From: JALEVB01 sp022768265
GTDB lineage: Bacteria > Bacillota_I > Bacilli_A > Erysipelotrichales > Erysipelotrichaceae
Assembly (NCBI GenBank): GCA_034168985.1
Contig: JAXFJE010000021.1
Span: 186,001 to 250,000 of the forward strand
Direction of reading: 5' to 3'
DNA length: 64,000 bases
In this document: positions 27,349-36,517 of the stretch, one piece after another
Numbering within the stretch: position 1 is the stretch's first letter
How the letters are laid out: the number at the start of each line of letters is the position of its first letter
Made by a program: the position numbers and the translations under genes
Notes under the pieces: generated by a model
What the model saw: the letters and a program-made list of their open reading frames with translations, nothing else
Told to the model about the DNA's origin: nothing
Databases searched by the model: none

Positions 27349-27932
27349 AAAAACAAAAACATTGGTATGACTATTTATGGATCTACACTCCCATCTATCT
27401 ATTCTTAGGGATGTTTAATATCTTATTCGCATGGTTAGGCATGATCGAATTCATGATTCCTTTACTAATTGCCTTATTTGGTAAAGGTAAATTATTCTGC
27501 AATAAATACTGCGGGCGTGGACAATTATTTGCTCTACTAGGTAAAAAATTATCTTTAAGATTAACCCCGCCTCGTTTCTTAGCTACCAAATGGTTTCGTT
27601 ATGGTTTTTTAGCCTTTTTCATGACCATGTTTGGTTTGATGATCTTAACGACCATCGATGTATTCTTACAAGCTACTTCTTTAAAGCAAGTAGTTACCAT
27701 TTTATGGACCTTTAAGTTACCATGGCACTTTGCCTATCATGGTACCATCATTTCGGATGGCGTTGCCCAATTTGCCTTTGGCATGTACAGCATCATGCTG
27801 ACCTCAAGCATCTTAGGCTTTATTACGATGGTATTATTTAGACCACGCACTTGGTGTGTCTATTGTCCAATGGGAACCATGACCCAAGGAATTTGTCAAT
27901 TAAAGGCAGGTAAACAAGGAAATGGAAACTAA
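27345..27932 (+). CDS. Membrane 4Fe-4S protein, NapH/CcoG-like
   Basis: A 195-residue protein with about four helices and two Cys clusters on one side, CNKYCGRGQ (about 52-60) and WCVYCPMGT (about 173-181), as in the membrane halves of NapH, NosR and RdxA/CcoG. The usual C-terminal ferredoxin domain is absent; the separate ferredoxin gene upstream would replace it. This type of protein moves electrons between cytoplasmic carriers and the membrane or exterior. Its partner is unknown; an exported flavoprotein elsewhere is one option. Confidence 0.8.
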   Translation: MKKQKHWYDYLWIYTPIYLFLGMFNILFAWLGMIEFMIPLLIALFGKGKLFCNKYCGRGQLFALLGKKLSLRLTPPRFLATKWFRYGFLAFFMTMFGLMILTTIDVFLQATSLKQVVTILWTFKLPWHFAYHGTIISDGVAQFAFGMYSIMLTSSILGFITMVLFRPRTWCVYCPMGTMTQGICQLKAGKQGNGN

Positions 27933-28215
27933 AGCCCTAGAATTAAGCAAGATCTTAAAAGTAATCGCTAATCCCAATCGTTTGCAGATCTTATGTCTAT
28001 TGCAAAATCAAGCATCGAGCGTTTCCAAGCTTCATGAAAATATTCCTAACATTTCCATGGCGGCTTTATCACAACATCTAACCGCTTTAAAATTAGCGGG
28101 TTTGATCGATGCCAAGAAACAAGGATTAAATGTTATTTATCATCTAGCTGATGAAAAGATCATCAAGGTCATCAACGTTTTAAAAGAAACATACTGTGCA
28201 GAGGATACAAAATAA
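27922..28215 (+). CDS. ArsR family transcriptional regulator
   Basis: A 97-residue winged-helix protein with KVIANPNRLQILCLLQ and the recognition helix MAALSQHLTALKLAGLI. No ArsR metal motif (CxC in helix 3) is present; single Cys at 30 and near the C-terminus leave a thiol or redox signal possible. It overlaps the membrane protein gene by 11 bp and probably represses this operon through the dyad at 27106-27131. Confidence 0.88.
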   Translation: METKALELSKILKVIANPNRLQILCLLQNQASSVSKLHENIPNISMAALSQHLTALKLAGLIDAKKQGLNVIYHLADEKIIKVINVLKETYCAEDTK

Positions 28216-28250
28216 AAACTTTAGGAAATATTTCCTAAAGTTTTTATTTT
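28209..28250. terminator. 42-bp perfect palindrome, bidirectional terminator
   Basis: Twenty-one perfectly complementary bp (28209-28229 with 28230-28250) with A/T-rich outer parts and a GC core. It contains both stop codons of the convergent arsR and lipoprotein genes and ends in T runs both ways. Confidence 0.92.
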
Positions 28251-28894
28251 AAGATCAAGGATGACAAGACGATCGAGGTATCTACCCCATCGGCATAATT
28301 ATAAATAATCGAAACGACATAATCTCCGTAATATTTTGCTAAGATATTCACCCCAACTAAATTATCGATATCTAAACATTCAAGAATATACCACTCACCA
28401 TCTGTACCTTCATATTCATAAATATCATTAAAGATATAGTTAGCATTTGGATCTTTCTCTAGATTAGCCTTTACAAAAGCCAAATATTCATTTTCATTAT
28501 GAACTAGGCCCTGAGCATTTTCTAAAACTAAATTCTCGATACCAACAAAGACGCTACCTGTCCCACTACCATCGATCATCGCAAAATCATAGGTAACCAC
28601 TTGAGATTCAATAAATTCTTGGAAGTTATCCATTCCTTTGTTATCAGCATTCGTAGTCAACAAAGATAACAGTTGTTCATCCGACAAAGCAACAAAACCC
28701 GTAGGGATATCAATGCTAACACCAATAGAGTCATTGGTATAAACATTATCTTCCAATACCCCTCTTTCAAAATTAATGGTTGGCGGTGGTGTTTGCGTGG
28801 TAGTCGCTTGAGTTTCATTAGCGGTATTTGTAGTTGTTGTTTGGCAACCTACCAATAATAGGCCAATAAGTGCTAATGATAATAATTTACGCAT
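28244..28894 (-). CDS. Lipoprotein of unknown function
   Basis: A 216-residue lipoprotein: signal peptide with lipobox LLVGC (Cys17), a Thr-rich linker (about 18-38), then a domain of about 175 residues with no recognised family. The GVSIDIPTGFVALSDEQL start of the domain resembles PsbP/DUF-type lipoprotein folds in other Bacillota, but I cannot assign it. Located alone between two terminators, so monocistronic. Confidence 0.78.
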   Translation of the reverse strand: MRKLLSLALIGLLLVGCQTTTTNTANETQATTTQTPPPTINFERGVLEDNVYTNDSIGVSIDIPTGFVALSDEQLLSLLTTNADNKGMDNFQEFIESQVVTYDFAMIDGSGTGSVFVGIENLVLENAQGLVHNENEYLAFVKANLEKDPNANYIFNDIYEYEGTDGEWYILECLDIDNLVGVNILAKYYGDYVVSIIYNYADGVDTSIVLSSLILK

Positions 28895-28973
28895 GATGCT
28901 CCCCTCCTTAGATTATCATTAATTATATTATACTGCTAATTGTGATTTTGTTAACATTTTGTAAGTACATATA

Positions 28974-29003
28974 ATAAAAAAGCTGATCTAACATGATCAG
29001 CTT
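28974..29003 (-). terminator. Intrinsic terminator
   Basis: Nine-bp perfect stem (28995-29003 with 28980-28988), 6-nt loop, followed on the minus strand by six T; ends the gene at 29002. Confidence 0.9.
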
Positions 29004-30069
29004 AATATGATTGATTTAAACCAATATAAATATAGGATAATCTGTAGGTATCATCACTATCATCTAATAAAGCATAATAACCCACAAAAGCATTGCTATC
29101 TTCATCATAATACGACTTTTCTTCATCATATGGTGCATTCATAAACCAAATCACAAATTCTTCGGGTAATTGATAACCAGTTAGCTTTAGCCCTTGTGCT
29201 GCCTTTATATCACTATTTTTGATGATATCATCAAGCTGCCGTAAGACCCTTTCTATATAATCAAGATTTTCCTGTTTAGACTTTTTAGGATCAATATCGA
29301 AATTATAATCAACATTGGTAACTTTAGCTTCATTATTGATAAAAAACATGATAGAAACACTGTGTTTTTCATCATCGATGATCCCCTCAACATAATAACC
29401 ACTCTCATGATATTTGCTAGCTGGATCATCACCATAAACTTCATCGCACACGGTTTCTAAGCTAGCTTTTACATTTTCAATACTAGCAATAACTAGCTCT
29501 TTACGTTTAGCATAGGCTTGCGCTTCTTGAGCGTAAAATGGAATAAAGCTTGCGATGATGATGACTGAAGAAAGCACATAGCTTAATACCATCCATCTTT
29601 TATGGCCAATGATCGGCATCATCAAGATCAAGCTCACTAATTTTGCATCGATCTTCATTTTCTTGATATACATTAAACCTTTACCATCATTAAAATGCAT
29701 ATCTTGCTGAAGGTCTAGGTAGGCAGCGACATATTCTGTCCCTAATTGATATACCTCTTGTTTGATCTCATCATTATCTTGTATAGCATCATAGCATTCC
29801 TTGACCATCATTTGCCATGTATCACTTTTCCTGATCTTTTGCATGCGTAGGTATAGACCGATCGCAATGATGATCCATCCGCTAAGCAAAGCAAAAAAGA
29901 TGATAAGCGATGGTTCATTGACCGCATTGCTTTTGTAGATCAGCTGCCCAGCAGCAATCATGACGATCATCAAAATTGCGCTCCATAAAAGGATAAACAA
30001 GATGCTGCTAAGCAATGAAGGTAAGATATAAGCTTGATTTAGAATTTTTTGACGAACTTTTTGTTCCAT
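29002..30069 (-). CDS. Membrane protein of unknown function
   Basis: A 355-residue protein with two N-terminal helices (about 18-42 and 54-75), a cytoplasmic middle with helices about 85-130, a third helix (about 160-180), and an acidic C-terminal domain of about 175 residues presumably outside. No known family recognised. DISTINCT features: many Asp/Glu/Tyr in the tail and regular VDYNFDIDPKKSKQENLDYI. It is alone between the Fe-S gene (30124) and a terminator. Confidence 0.72.
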   Translation of the reverse strand: MEQKVRQKILNQAYILPSLLSSILFILLWSAILMIVMIAAGQLIYKSNAVNEPSLIIFFALLSGWIIIAIGLYLRMQKIRKSDTWQMMVKECYDAIQDNDEIKQEVYQLGTEYVAAYLDLQQDMHFNDGKGLMYIKKMKIDAKLVSLILMMPIIGHKRWMVLSYVLSSVIIIASFIPFYAQEAQAYAKRKELVIASIENVKASLETVCDEVYGDDPASKYHESGYYVEGIIDDEKHSVSIMFFINNEAKVTNVDYNFDIDPKKSKQENLDYIERVLRQLDDIIKNSDIKAAQGLKLTGYQLPEEFVIWFMNAPYDEEKSYYDEDSNAFVGYYALLDDSDDTYRLSYIYIGLNQSY

Positions 30070-30123
30070 AAGATGCTCTCCATATCGCTATTATTATAAT
30101 ACATAATTAACTAAGATGAGAGC

Positions 30124-30756
30124 TTAATCGTTTAAAACCTTACCATCTCTCGAGATAACCTTGATAGATAAAGGTAAGATCTTTTTACTAATACTCATAG
30201 CTTTTTTAACCATTAGTTCGATTCCTTTACAACAAGGAACTTCCATCCTGACCACCGTCACGCTTTTGATATCATTATTGGCGATGATCTGACTTAATTT
30301 ATCACTATAATCTACCCCATCTAATTTAGAACAACCAATCAACGTAATTTTTCCTTGCATAAATTCTTGGTGCATATTGGCGTAAGCATAAGCGCAGCAA
30401 TCAGCCGCTATCAACAAGTCAGCTTCTGCAAAAAAACTAGCATTGATCGGCGCTAATTTGATCTGACAAGGCCATTGGGCCAAACAGCTATCTAATTTGA
30501 CCTTTGATGATGCTTGATGCATCGCAATACGTTGCTTGACAGCTTTTTCATCGTAGGCTGCTGCTTCTCTTTCCACAAAACGAATAGCATTCATCGGACA
30601 AGCTGGCAAGCAATCACCTAAACCATCACAATAATCATCTTTCAATAGCTTAGCTTTACCATCAACCAAGCCAATTGCCATCTCATGACATGCACTAACA
30701 CATAGCCCACAACCATTACAAAGCTTTCCATCAATTTCTATTATTTTTCTAATCAT
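30124..30756 (-). CDS. 4Fe-4S ferredoxin-domain protein with conserved Cys-rich C-terminal domain
   Basis: A 210-residue protein. The N-terminal 2[4Fe-4S] domain has CNGCGLCVSAC and the longer-spaced CDGLGDCLPACP. The rest holds further Cys pairs: SCLAQWPC, DCCAYAY, GCSKL and PCCKGIE, suggesting more metal or thiol sites. Proteins of this design occur widely in anaerobic Bacillota, where they are linked to redox stress, but their role is not established. ATG 30756 follows GGAG; the TTG just before it is less likely. Confidence 0.82.
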   Translation of the reverse strand: MIRKIIEIDGKLCNGCGLCVSACHEMAIGLVDGKAKLLKDDYCDGLGDCLPACPMNAIRFVEREAAAYDEKAVKQRIAMHQASSKVKLDSCLAQWPCQIKLAPINASFFAEADLLIAADCCAYAYANMHQEFMQGKITLIGCSKLDGVDYSDKLSQIIANNDIKSVTVVRMEVPCCKGIELMVKKAMSISKKILPLSIKVISRDGKVLND

Positions 30757-30823
30757 CAAAATCTCCTTTTAACGCTATTTAGTATACACTATTTAAATTG
30801 CCATGTCTTAAAATAAACAACGT

Positions 30824-32182
30824 TTAAGCTTGATTATTCAATAATTTTTTTCCAATGATGATAAAACAGATCATAGTGGTTGTTCCTGCTAAAACATCCG
30901 CAATGGCTTCAGCACAATAAACACCATTAACCCCGCTTTGGGTTAGCATTGGAATGATGTAGATCAAAGGAATCAATAAGATAACTTTACGTAATAAAGC
31001 TAAAACCAAAGAAACCTTTGCTTGTCCTAAAGACAAGAAAGCATTTTGGAAGGCTGATTGGGCTCCAAACATAAAGATGCCTGCATAATATAATGGCATC
31101 ACTTGTCCTAACAAAGCTCTTAATTGTTCATCAGGAGTGAATATGTTGTATAACAGCTGCGGCGCAAAGACACAGATGGCCCACATCAAGATCGTAAAGC
31201 TCATATTGATGATAAATGATGTTTTGACCGCTTCCTTTACTCTATCATAAGCTTTTGCCCCATAATTGTAGCTAATGATTGGCTGAGCACCATTATTCAA
31301 ACCATTTAATGGCATCAATATCAATTGCATCACGCTAGATAAAACAACCATCGAACCAACATAAAGATCTCCACCCATTGCTTTTAGCTGAACATTAAAC
31401 GCAATGCTCACTAAACTATCGGTCGAATTCATGATAAAAGGCGATATTCCTAAGGAAACGACCAAGAAAAAGATACGGGGATCAAAGCGTAGATATTCTT
31501 TGCTTATCCTTAATTCTGTTTGTTTACCTGTTAAAAACTTTAACACCCATAAAGCAGATACCCCTTGAGCGATAACGGTTGCTAAGGCTGCACCTTTGAC
31601 CCCCATTCCCAAGCCAAAAATAAATAATGGATCAAGCAATAGATTTAATATCGCCCCAATCGTTACCGTAGCCATCCCAATTTTGGTCTTACCTTGAGCA
31701 TTGATAAAAGGATTTAAACCTAAAGCATATTGAACAAAGATCGTTCCCAACAAATAGATATGTAAATAATCACTCGCATAACCTATCGTATCATTGCTAG
31801 CCCCAAATGCGAATAAAATAGGCTGCGAAAATATCATGAATACCCCGGTTAAGATCAAAGCACAAACCGTTAAAGATACAAAACAGTTACCTAAGATCTT
31901 TTGGGCCTCTTCTTTATTTTTAGCCCCTAAGCGAATAGAAGCCAATGGAGCCCCACCTTGGCCTATCAAAGCTGAAAAAGCGCTTATTAACATCAAGATC
32001 GGAAAGCACACCCCTACACCTGTTAAAGCGGTGGTACCAATATTAGGAATATAAGAAATATATACCCTATCAACGATGTTATATAAAGCATTGACCATCT
32101 GCGCAACGATCATTGGTAATGCCAAGGACAACAATAAACTTGGAACTTTAGCATTAAGTAATTTAGATTCTGCTGTTTTCAT
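30824..32182 (-). CDS. MATE family efflux transporter
   Basis: A 452-residue MATE protein with twelve helices; NALYNIVDRVYISYIPNIGT (about 27-46) and GAILNLLLDPLFIFGLGMGV (about 177-196) are the conserved half-repeats of the DinF-related group. Third MATE gene in the window. No regulator adjacent; substrate unknown. Confidence 0.92.
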   Translation of the reverse strand: MKTAESKLLNAKVPSLLLSLALPMIVAQMVNALYNIVDRVYISYIPNIGTTALTGVGVCFPILMLISAFSALIGQGGAPLASIRLGAKNKEEAQKILGNCFVSLTVCALILTGVFMIFSQPILFAFGASNDTIGYASDYLHIYLLGTIFVQYALGLNPFINAQGKTKIGMATVTIGAILNLLLDPLFIFGLGMGVKGAALATVIAQGVSALWVLKFLTGKQTELRISKEYLRFDPRIFFLVVSLGISPFIMNSTDSLVSIAFNVQLKAMGGDLYVGSMVVLSSVMQLILMPLNGLNNGAQPIISYNYGAKAYDRVKEAVKTSFIINMSFTILMWAICVFAPQLLYNIFTPDEQLRALLGQVMPLYYAGIFMFGAQSAFQNAFLSLGQAKVSLVLALLRKVILLIPLIYIIPMLTQSGVNGVYCAEAIADVLAGTTTMICFIIIGKKLLNNQA

Positions 32183-32232
32183 AAAAACCCCCTACAAAGA
32201 AAATATTATAGCAGTAAACCCTTAATAATAAC

Positions 32233-32258
32233 AATAAAAAAGAAGCTTCAAGCTCCTT
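32233..32258 (-). terminator. Intrinsic terminator of the HAD gene
   Basis: An 8-bp stem including one G-U pair (32251-32258 with 32240-32247), 3-nt loop, then seven T on the minus strand. Confidence 0.65.
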
Positions 32259-32259
32259 T

Positions 32260-33075
32260 CTATAATGTAGGCAAGATATCTTTTTCAATATATAATGCTA
32301 AACCATCTTCATCACAATTATATTCAGTGATCACATCCGCAATAGCTTTGGTATCATCTGACCCATTTTTCAAACATACACCCACGCCTGCTGCTTTTAA
32401 CATTTCATTGTCATTGCTCGTATCCCCAAAAGCTACAACCTCGCTTAATTTGATATCATGCAATTCACAGAATTTTTCCATGGCATATGCTTTATTGATG
32501 CGTTTATCGCAAAATTCCATCATGATTGCTTGGGTCTTAACACCTACGTAATTTTCACTTGGATGTTCACTAACCCACTTTTCAATAGCTGGCATATCTT
32601 CCGCTTTGACCCTAAACATGATCTTGGCAGCATCTTGTTTGATCAGCTCTTCAATATCATTGGTGATCTTATATGTAAAACCAGCCTTAGCATAATAATC
32701 TTTCATGTATGGTTCTTCAAATAAGAATAATTGAGCATTATCGCGGTATAAGGTTGGATTGCATTCAAACTTGGACATTAGATCTACCGCTTCTTTTAAC
32801 CATGCTTTTTTCATGATGTAATACTCATGATCTTTATTAGCTACACGATCATGCAAGCTTGAACCATTAAAACCGATGATGACATCTACCCCATCATAGC
32901 CCCAATTTTTTAAAGAACCTTCGATCTGATATAGGGGTCTACCGCTGGCAATACCAAAATAAACGCCTTTCGCACGTAATTTTTTTAATATTTCCTTGGT
33001 CTTAGGTGACATTGGCTCACCTTTTTTTACTAATGTATTATCTACATCACATATGACTAATTTAACTTTTTCCAT
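32260..33075 (-). CDS. HAD-superfamily hydrolase, Cof family
   Basis: A 271-residue Cof-type (class IIB) phosphatase: motif I ICDVDNTLV (the second Asp is often DGT in this family, here DNT), motif II IASGRP, and motif III/IV AFGDTSNDNEMLKAAGVGVCLKNG. Cof proteins dephosphorylate sugar phosphates, flavin or pyridoxal precursors. No partner gene indicates the substrate. Confidence 0.9.
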   Translation of the reverse strand: MEKVKLVICDVDNTLVKKGEPMSPKTKEILKKLRAKGVYFGIASGRPLYQIEGSLKNWGYDGVDVIIGFNGSSLHDRVANKDHEYYIMKKAWLKEAVDLMSKFECNPTLYRDNAQLFLFEEPYMKDYYAKAGFTYKITNDIEELIKQDAAKIMFRVKAEDMPAIEKWVSEHPSENYVGVKTQAIMMEFCDKRINKAYAMEKFCELHDIKLSEVVAFGDTSNDNEMLKAAGVGVCLKNGSDDTKAIADVITEYNCDEDGLALYIEKDILPTL

Positions 33076-33138
33076 TCTTATCTCCTGATCTCACTATTAG
33101 GATAGCTTAATCTTTAGTAAAAAACAATATCCAGCCGT

Positions 33139-33966
33139 TTAAATATGATCATGGAAATATGCTTTTAATTTTTTTAATTCTGCCATTTGTTGTTCATAAC
33201 GTTGTTTGAGCTTTTTTTGTTCTTCTAATGGTAAGATATCTAGCTTAGCATGCTTTAGTTCTTTTTTTAGCTTAGCAATTTCTTTCTTTGCTTCTTTTAG
33301 CTTCTTGGTCAACCGCAAAGGTCTAGCTTCTAAATTAGGGTAGGCTTCATGGATACGCCTGATCAAAAGATTACGATCTTTTAGTAATTCATGGATGTGT
33401 ACTGAAATTTCTTCGGTATCATCTCCATCGCTACCATCAATTTCTTGTCTTACGATATTTAATAAGACATGTGAAATGATAAGATCACTAACGATCACGA
33501 TGACGATCAAAAATGCCACGATCTTTAAAGAAGTGATGGAATATTGCGATATCCAGTTAAAGTAATAAGGCGCAATACCTTTGACGATGATCAGCGAACC
33601 TAAACCAAAAAGAATTAAATTACCGATCCAGACCCTCCCATATAGATTCATAGGTTTTTGGCTATAATCCCACCATCTAGCATGGAATAACTTTTCCATA
33701 TACCAACTAGTAAAGTATTCTAAGATCCCACATATCACCATTCCGGCAAAAAATGTTTCAATGATCGTACCGTTATAGCCAACCACATCCCCTACCAAGA
33801 TAGTAACTGCCACGACCCCACCACCATAAATGGGACAATATGGGCCAATCAAAAAACCACGATTGATAAAACGATGAAATTGAATATATTTTAAGATGAC
33901 TTCCATCATCCAGCCTAGCACAGCAAAAATAAAAAATAAGATGATCAATTGTGCAACAAGTTCCAT
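33139..33966 (-). CDS. CmpB-family (PF06541) membrane protein with coiled-coil tail
   Basis: A 275-residue protein: about five helices in the first 180 residues with the family motif NRGFLIGPYCPIYGGGVVAV (about 35-54) and FTSWYMEKLFHARWWDYS (about 85-102), then a charged coiled coil (about 215-270; KKLKEAKKEIAKLKKELKHA). Annotated elsewhere as an ABC-permease-like family but without a known ATPase partner; function not established. Monocistronic. Confidence 0.82.
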   Translation of the reverse strand: MELVAQLIILFFIFAVLGWMMEVILKYIQFHRFINRGFLIGPYCPIYGGGVVAVTILVGDVVGYNGTIIETFFAGMVICGILEYFTSWYMEKLFHARWWDYSQKPMNLYGRVWIGNLILFGLGSLIIVKGIAPYYFNWISQYSITSLKIVAFLIVIVIVSDLIISHVLLNIVRQEIDGSDGDDTEEISVHIHELLKDRNLLIRRIHEAYPNLEARPLRLTKKLKEAKKEIAKLKKELKHAKLDILPLEEQKKLKQRYEQQMAELKKLKAYFHDHI

Positions 33967-34043
33967 AATTTCTCCTTTTTCACATGTATTTTATCCCATT
34001 TTAAAGTAATAGTGGTATACTTGCAATATATAAGGAGGTCAAG

Positions 34044-34355
34044 ATGTCATATTTAGAAGATTCATATTTTGATGGGGGCCTATTTCAATTGATCGGTTAT
34101 AAGCTATTAGGCGCTATCATCACCTTTGTCACTTTAGGTATTTGTGCCCCATGGGCCATTTGTTTGATCTATGGTTGGGAAACTAAGCATACGGTCATCA
34201 ATGGTAAACGCTTGGTATTTGATGGCACTGCCATTGGCCTATTTGGTAACTGGATAAAATGGCTATTATTAACGATCATAACTTTAGGGATATATGGCTT
34301 TTGGGTCAATATTGCAATCAAAAAATGGAAAACCAAGCACACCCACTTTGCCTAA
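34044..34355 (+). CDS. Small membrane protein related to DUF898
   Basis: A 103-residue protein with two similar halves, each a helix followed by an aromatic cytoplasmic motif (GYKLLGAIITFVTLGICAPW and WIKWLLLTIITLGIYGFWV, each followed by a KxWKTKHT or GWETKHT segment). This is the YjgN/DUF898 pattern in a short form. AAGGAGG precedes the ATG. Function unknown. Confidence 0.78.
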   Translation: MSYLEDSYFDGGLFQLIGYKLLGAIITFVTLGICAPWAICLIYGWETKHTVINGKRLVFDGTAIGLFGNWIKWLLLTIITLGIYGFWVNIAIKKWKTKHTHFA

Positions 34356-34359
34356 ATGA

Positions 34360-34388
34360 AACAGGAGCCTATTAAATAAGCTCCTGTT
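34360..34388. terminator. Bidirectional intrinsic terminator
   Basis: Nine-bp perfect stem (34360-34368 with 34380-34388) between the convergent DUF898 and permease genes, with flanking A/T runs. Confidence 0.87.
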
Positions 34389-34914
34389 ATTTATTTATTT
34401 CGATGATCTGTTCTTTTTCTTGCGTATTTAAGCTATGATCGATCACAAAAGCGATCAGCATGATACCTATGATGCTTAAAGCCAAACGGCAAAGCATGAA
34501 AGTTACTCCCAAGCTCCCTGCTTCGAAAGTAAGCATCGGAATCTTGGTTGTTGACCATGCCCCGATAAAGATGAAAACATTAAAGATCGAACTACCTTTT
34601 TTTAACATCATCGTTGCAATAGGAAAGGCCGCATATAAAGGTCCAGCCGCAGCCGAACCAATGATAAAACTAATTAATACTCCCTTGATTCCCGAACCAG
34701 CGCCTGTATATTTGATCATCGTTTCCTTCTTGACCCAAACATCTAACAAACCCAATAGGACAAAGATTGGGGGAATGATACTAAGCATCTCTTTTAGATT
34801 ACTTTTGATATTACGCAAGGACAGTTGGCCTAGCTCTGGCATAAAAAACATTAATAATAACTGTACCAGCAATAAGATCAAAAACACCTTATATCTTTTC
34901 AACCATGTTTTCAT
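34387..34914 (-). CDS. Permease half, PF03773 (ArsP/YraQ-like), second gene
   Basis: A 175-residue protein with about five helices and GSAAAGPLYAAFPIATMMLKKG (about 88-109), the conserved membrane motif of the PF03773 permease family. Single-chain members of this family are about 300-350 residues, so this is half of a split permease; the other half is the upstream gene, overlapping by 4 bp. The family includes the organoarsenical exporter ArsP, but the thiol-redox neighbours make a sulfur or selenium compound just as possible. Confidence 0.82.
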   Translation of the reverse strand: MKTWLKRYKVFLILLLVQLLLMFFMPELGQLSLRNIKSNLKEMLSIIPPIFVLLGLLDVWVKKETMIKYTGAGSGIKGVLISFIIGSAAAGPLYAAFPIATMMLKKGSSIFNVFIFIGAWSTTKIPMLTFEAGSLGVTFMLCRLALSIIGIMLIAFVIDHSLNTQEKEQIIEINK

Positions 34915-35390
34915 CTAAAGATCACTCCCATCACTATCGCTACTACTAGCGAAAATCCTAACGCTAAGCCATTACGCATCAAGGTAGCTTTTTTACCAAA
35001 TACTTTTATTTCCATGGGAATCGTAACGATCCCTACCATCATAAGTGACGATACAAAAGCCGCAATTTGCCCATAACCAGCGCCACTATGTAAAAGGGCT
35101 GCTGCTAAAGGAAAAGCCACAAAACCAGGAATTAGCGTAATGCTACCTAAGATCAGCGCAATCATGATCCCTAACATTCCTGAATCACTACCAAATAATT
35201 TGCTGATTTGTTCTGGGGTCAAGATGGCCAAAGCAAACCCAATGATCAACAAGACCGTTAAAAATTGAGGTAAGATATTTTCAAAAGCTTTCCAACCTTT
35301 TTTTAAAGCCAGCTTGGTCTTTTGGCTATCTTTGGTAAAAGATAATAATAAACAGCCTATAGCTAGCACATATAAAATGATCGTAAACAT
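34911..35390 (-). CDS. Permease half, PF03773 (ArsP/YraQ-like), first gene
   Basis: A 159-residue protein with four to five helices and GSITLIPGFVAFPLAAALLH (about 100-119), the counterpart of the motif in the downstream half. It starts 1 bp after the DUF6132 gene and overlaps the second half (ATGA), so the two halves are made together and probably form a heterodimer. Confidence 0.82.
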   Translation of the reverse strand: MFTIILYVLAIGCLLLSFTKDSQKTKLALKKGWKAFENILPQFLTVLLIIGFALAILTPEQISKLFGSDSGMLGIMIALILGSITLIPGFVAFPLAAALLHSGAGYGQIAAFVSSLMMVGIVTIPMEIKVFGKKATLMRNGLALGFSLVVAIVMGVIFR

Positions 35391-35391
35391 C

Positions 35392-35580
35392 CTATTCTCC
35401 TTTTAAACCTTTTTTCGTTGCACTATGCAATAAGTAACCAACGATTGCCATATATACCATCGTACGAATTGGATCTGAAGCAATGAAACATCCCGTCATA
35501 CATCCATAGAATCGATAATATAGATAGCCAACAAAAGCCCCTGCTAAAGTAAAAATAATCGCTCTAAGATTTTTCTTCAT
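35392..35580 (-). CDS. DUF6132-like small membrane protein
   Basis: A 62-residue protein with two short helices and the motif YYRFYGCMTGCFIASDPIRT (about 21-40), matching the Cys-x3-Cys and Ser-x-Pro pattern of DUF6132. The Cys pair lies at the membrane face and could bind metal or take part in thiol exchange. It lies between the reductase and the split permease in one operon. Confidence 0.75.
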   Translation of the reverse strand: MKKNLRAIIFTLAGAFVGYLYYRFYGCMTGCFIASDPIRTMVYMAIVGYLLHSATKKGLKGE

Positions 35581-35592
35581 CTAACTTCACTC

Positions 35593-36447
35593 CTATTTTT
35601 TACGTAAAAATTTAATTGCTTCCGTTCCGGCCTTAGCACCTTCATATACGGCTTTAGCAACTTGCAATAAACCACCCGTACAATCACCTGCAGCAAAAAT
35701 ACCAGGAATGCTAGTAGCCATGTTTTCATCAACAACGATCTTATTACCATCGATACTAGCCCCGATCTTTTTAGCTAAAGCTGTGCTACCTGCACTACCA
35801 TAAGCTACAAATACCCCATCTACCGCTAATTTGCTTCCATCTTCAAAGCTTACGCTTTCCACTTTGTTTTCACCATCGATACTACTGATCTTTTTATCGA
35901 TGATCTTAACTCTTTCATCGAAGGTCGTGGTCAAGGATTCACCATTTGTTAGTAAGGTCAAAGAATTAACGACTGGTAATAATGCAGCAATTTCATGCGC
36001 AGCATATTCCCCGCTACCTAAGACACATACATCTTTTTGACGATAGAAAAAGGCATCGCAAATGGCACAATATGATACTCCTTTACCTTCAAGATTTCTT
36101 AGACCTTTAACGTTCAAAGTCTTGCGCACAGAACCAGTAGCTATGATCAATGCATCTGCTTCATACACTCCACTGGTGGTTTCTACCATGAACTTTTCCC
36201 CATAACTAATTCCTACGACTTCTGCTTCTAAAAACTTAACCCCAATTTCTTTGGCAGCAGCGATACCATTAGCTTCTAATTCTAAGCCAGAAACGGGCAT
36301 GATCCCATAATAGTTTTCAATTTCTTCGGCTTTTTCTAAAGCTCCATGCCCTTTTGCGATAACTAAGGTATCGATATTAGCTCTTTGGGTATATAGTGAA
36401 GCGGAAACTCCCGCTGGTCCTGATCCGATAATAATGATATTGCTCAT
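35593..36447 (-). CDS. Thioredoxin-reductase-like FAD/NAD(P) oxidoreductase
   Basis: A 284-residue protein of TrxB type: FAD motif IIIGSGPAGVSASLYTQRA (about 5-23), redox pair CAIC (about 131-134), NAD(P) segment VLGSGEYAAHEIAALL and the C-terminal GIFAAGDCTGGLLQVAKAV. It is about 25-30 residues shorter than classical TrxB and has GSGEY instead of GGGxxA in the NAD(P) motif, so its donor may differ. First gene of the operon with DUF6132 and the permease; likely reduces the thioredoxin at 37192. Confidence 0.87.
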   Translation of the reverse strand: MSNIIIIGSGPAGVSASLYTQRANIDTLVIAKGHGALEKAEEIENYYGIMPVSGLELEANGIAAAKEIGVKFLEAEVVGISYGEKFMVETTSGVYEADALIIATGSVRKTLNVKGLRNLEGKGVSYCAICDAFFYRQKDVCVLGSGEYAAHEIAALLPVVNSLTLLTNGESLTTTFDERVKIIDKKISSIDGENKVESVSFEDGSKLAVDGVFVAYGSAGSTALAKKIGASIDGNKIVVDENMATSIPGIFAAGDCTGGLLQVAKAVYEGAKAGTEAIKFLRKK

Positions 36448-36517
36448 AATTCCTCCTTGTTTTTTTGTTTATTTATCATATAATTACATCATATCTTAAC
36501 TTATTAAGGAGCTAGTC

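Noticed and set aside
34387..35390. Frameshifted single permease gene
   Set aside because: Each half has its own start with the overlap ATGA and intact family motifs, so a genuine two-gene permease is more likely.
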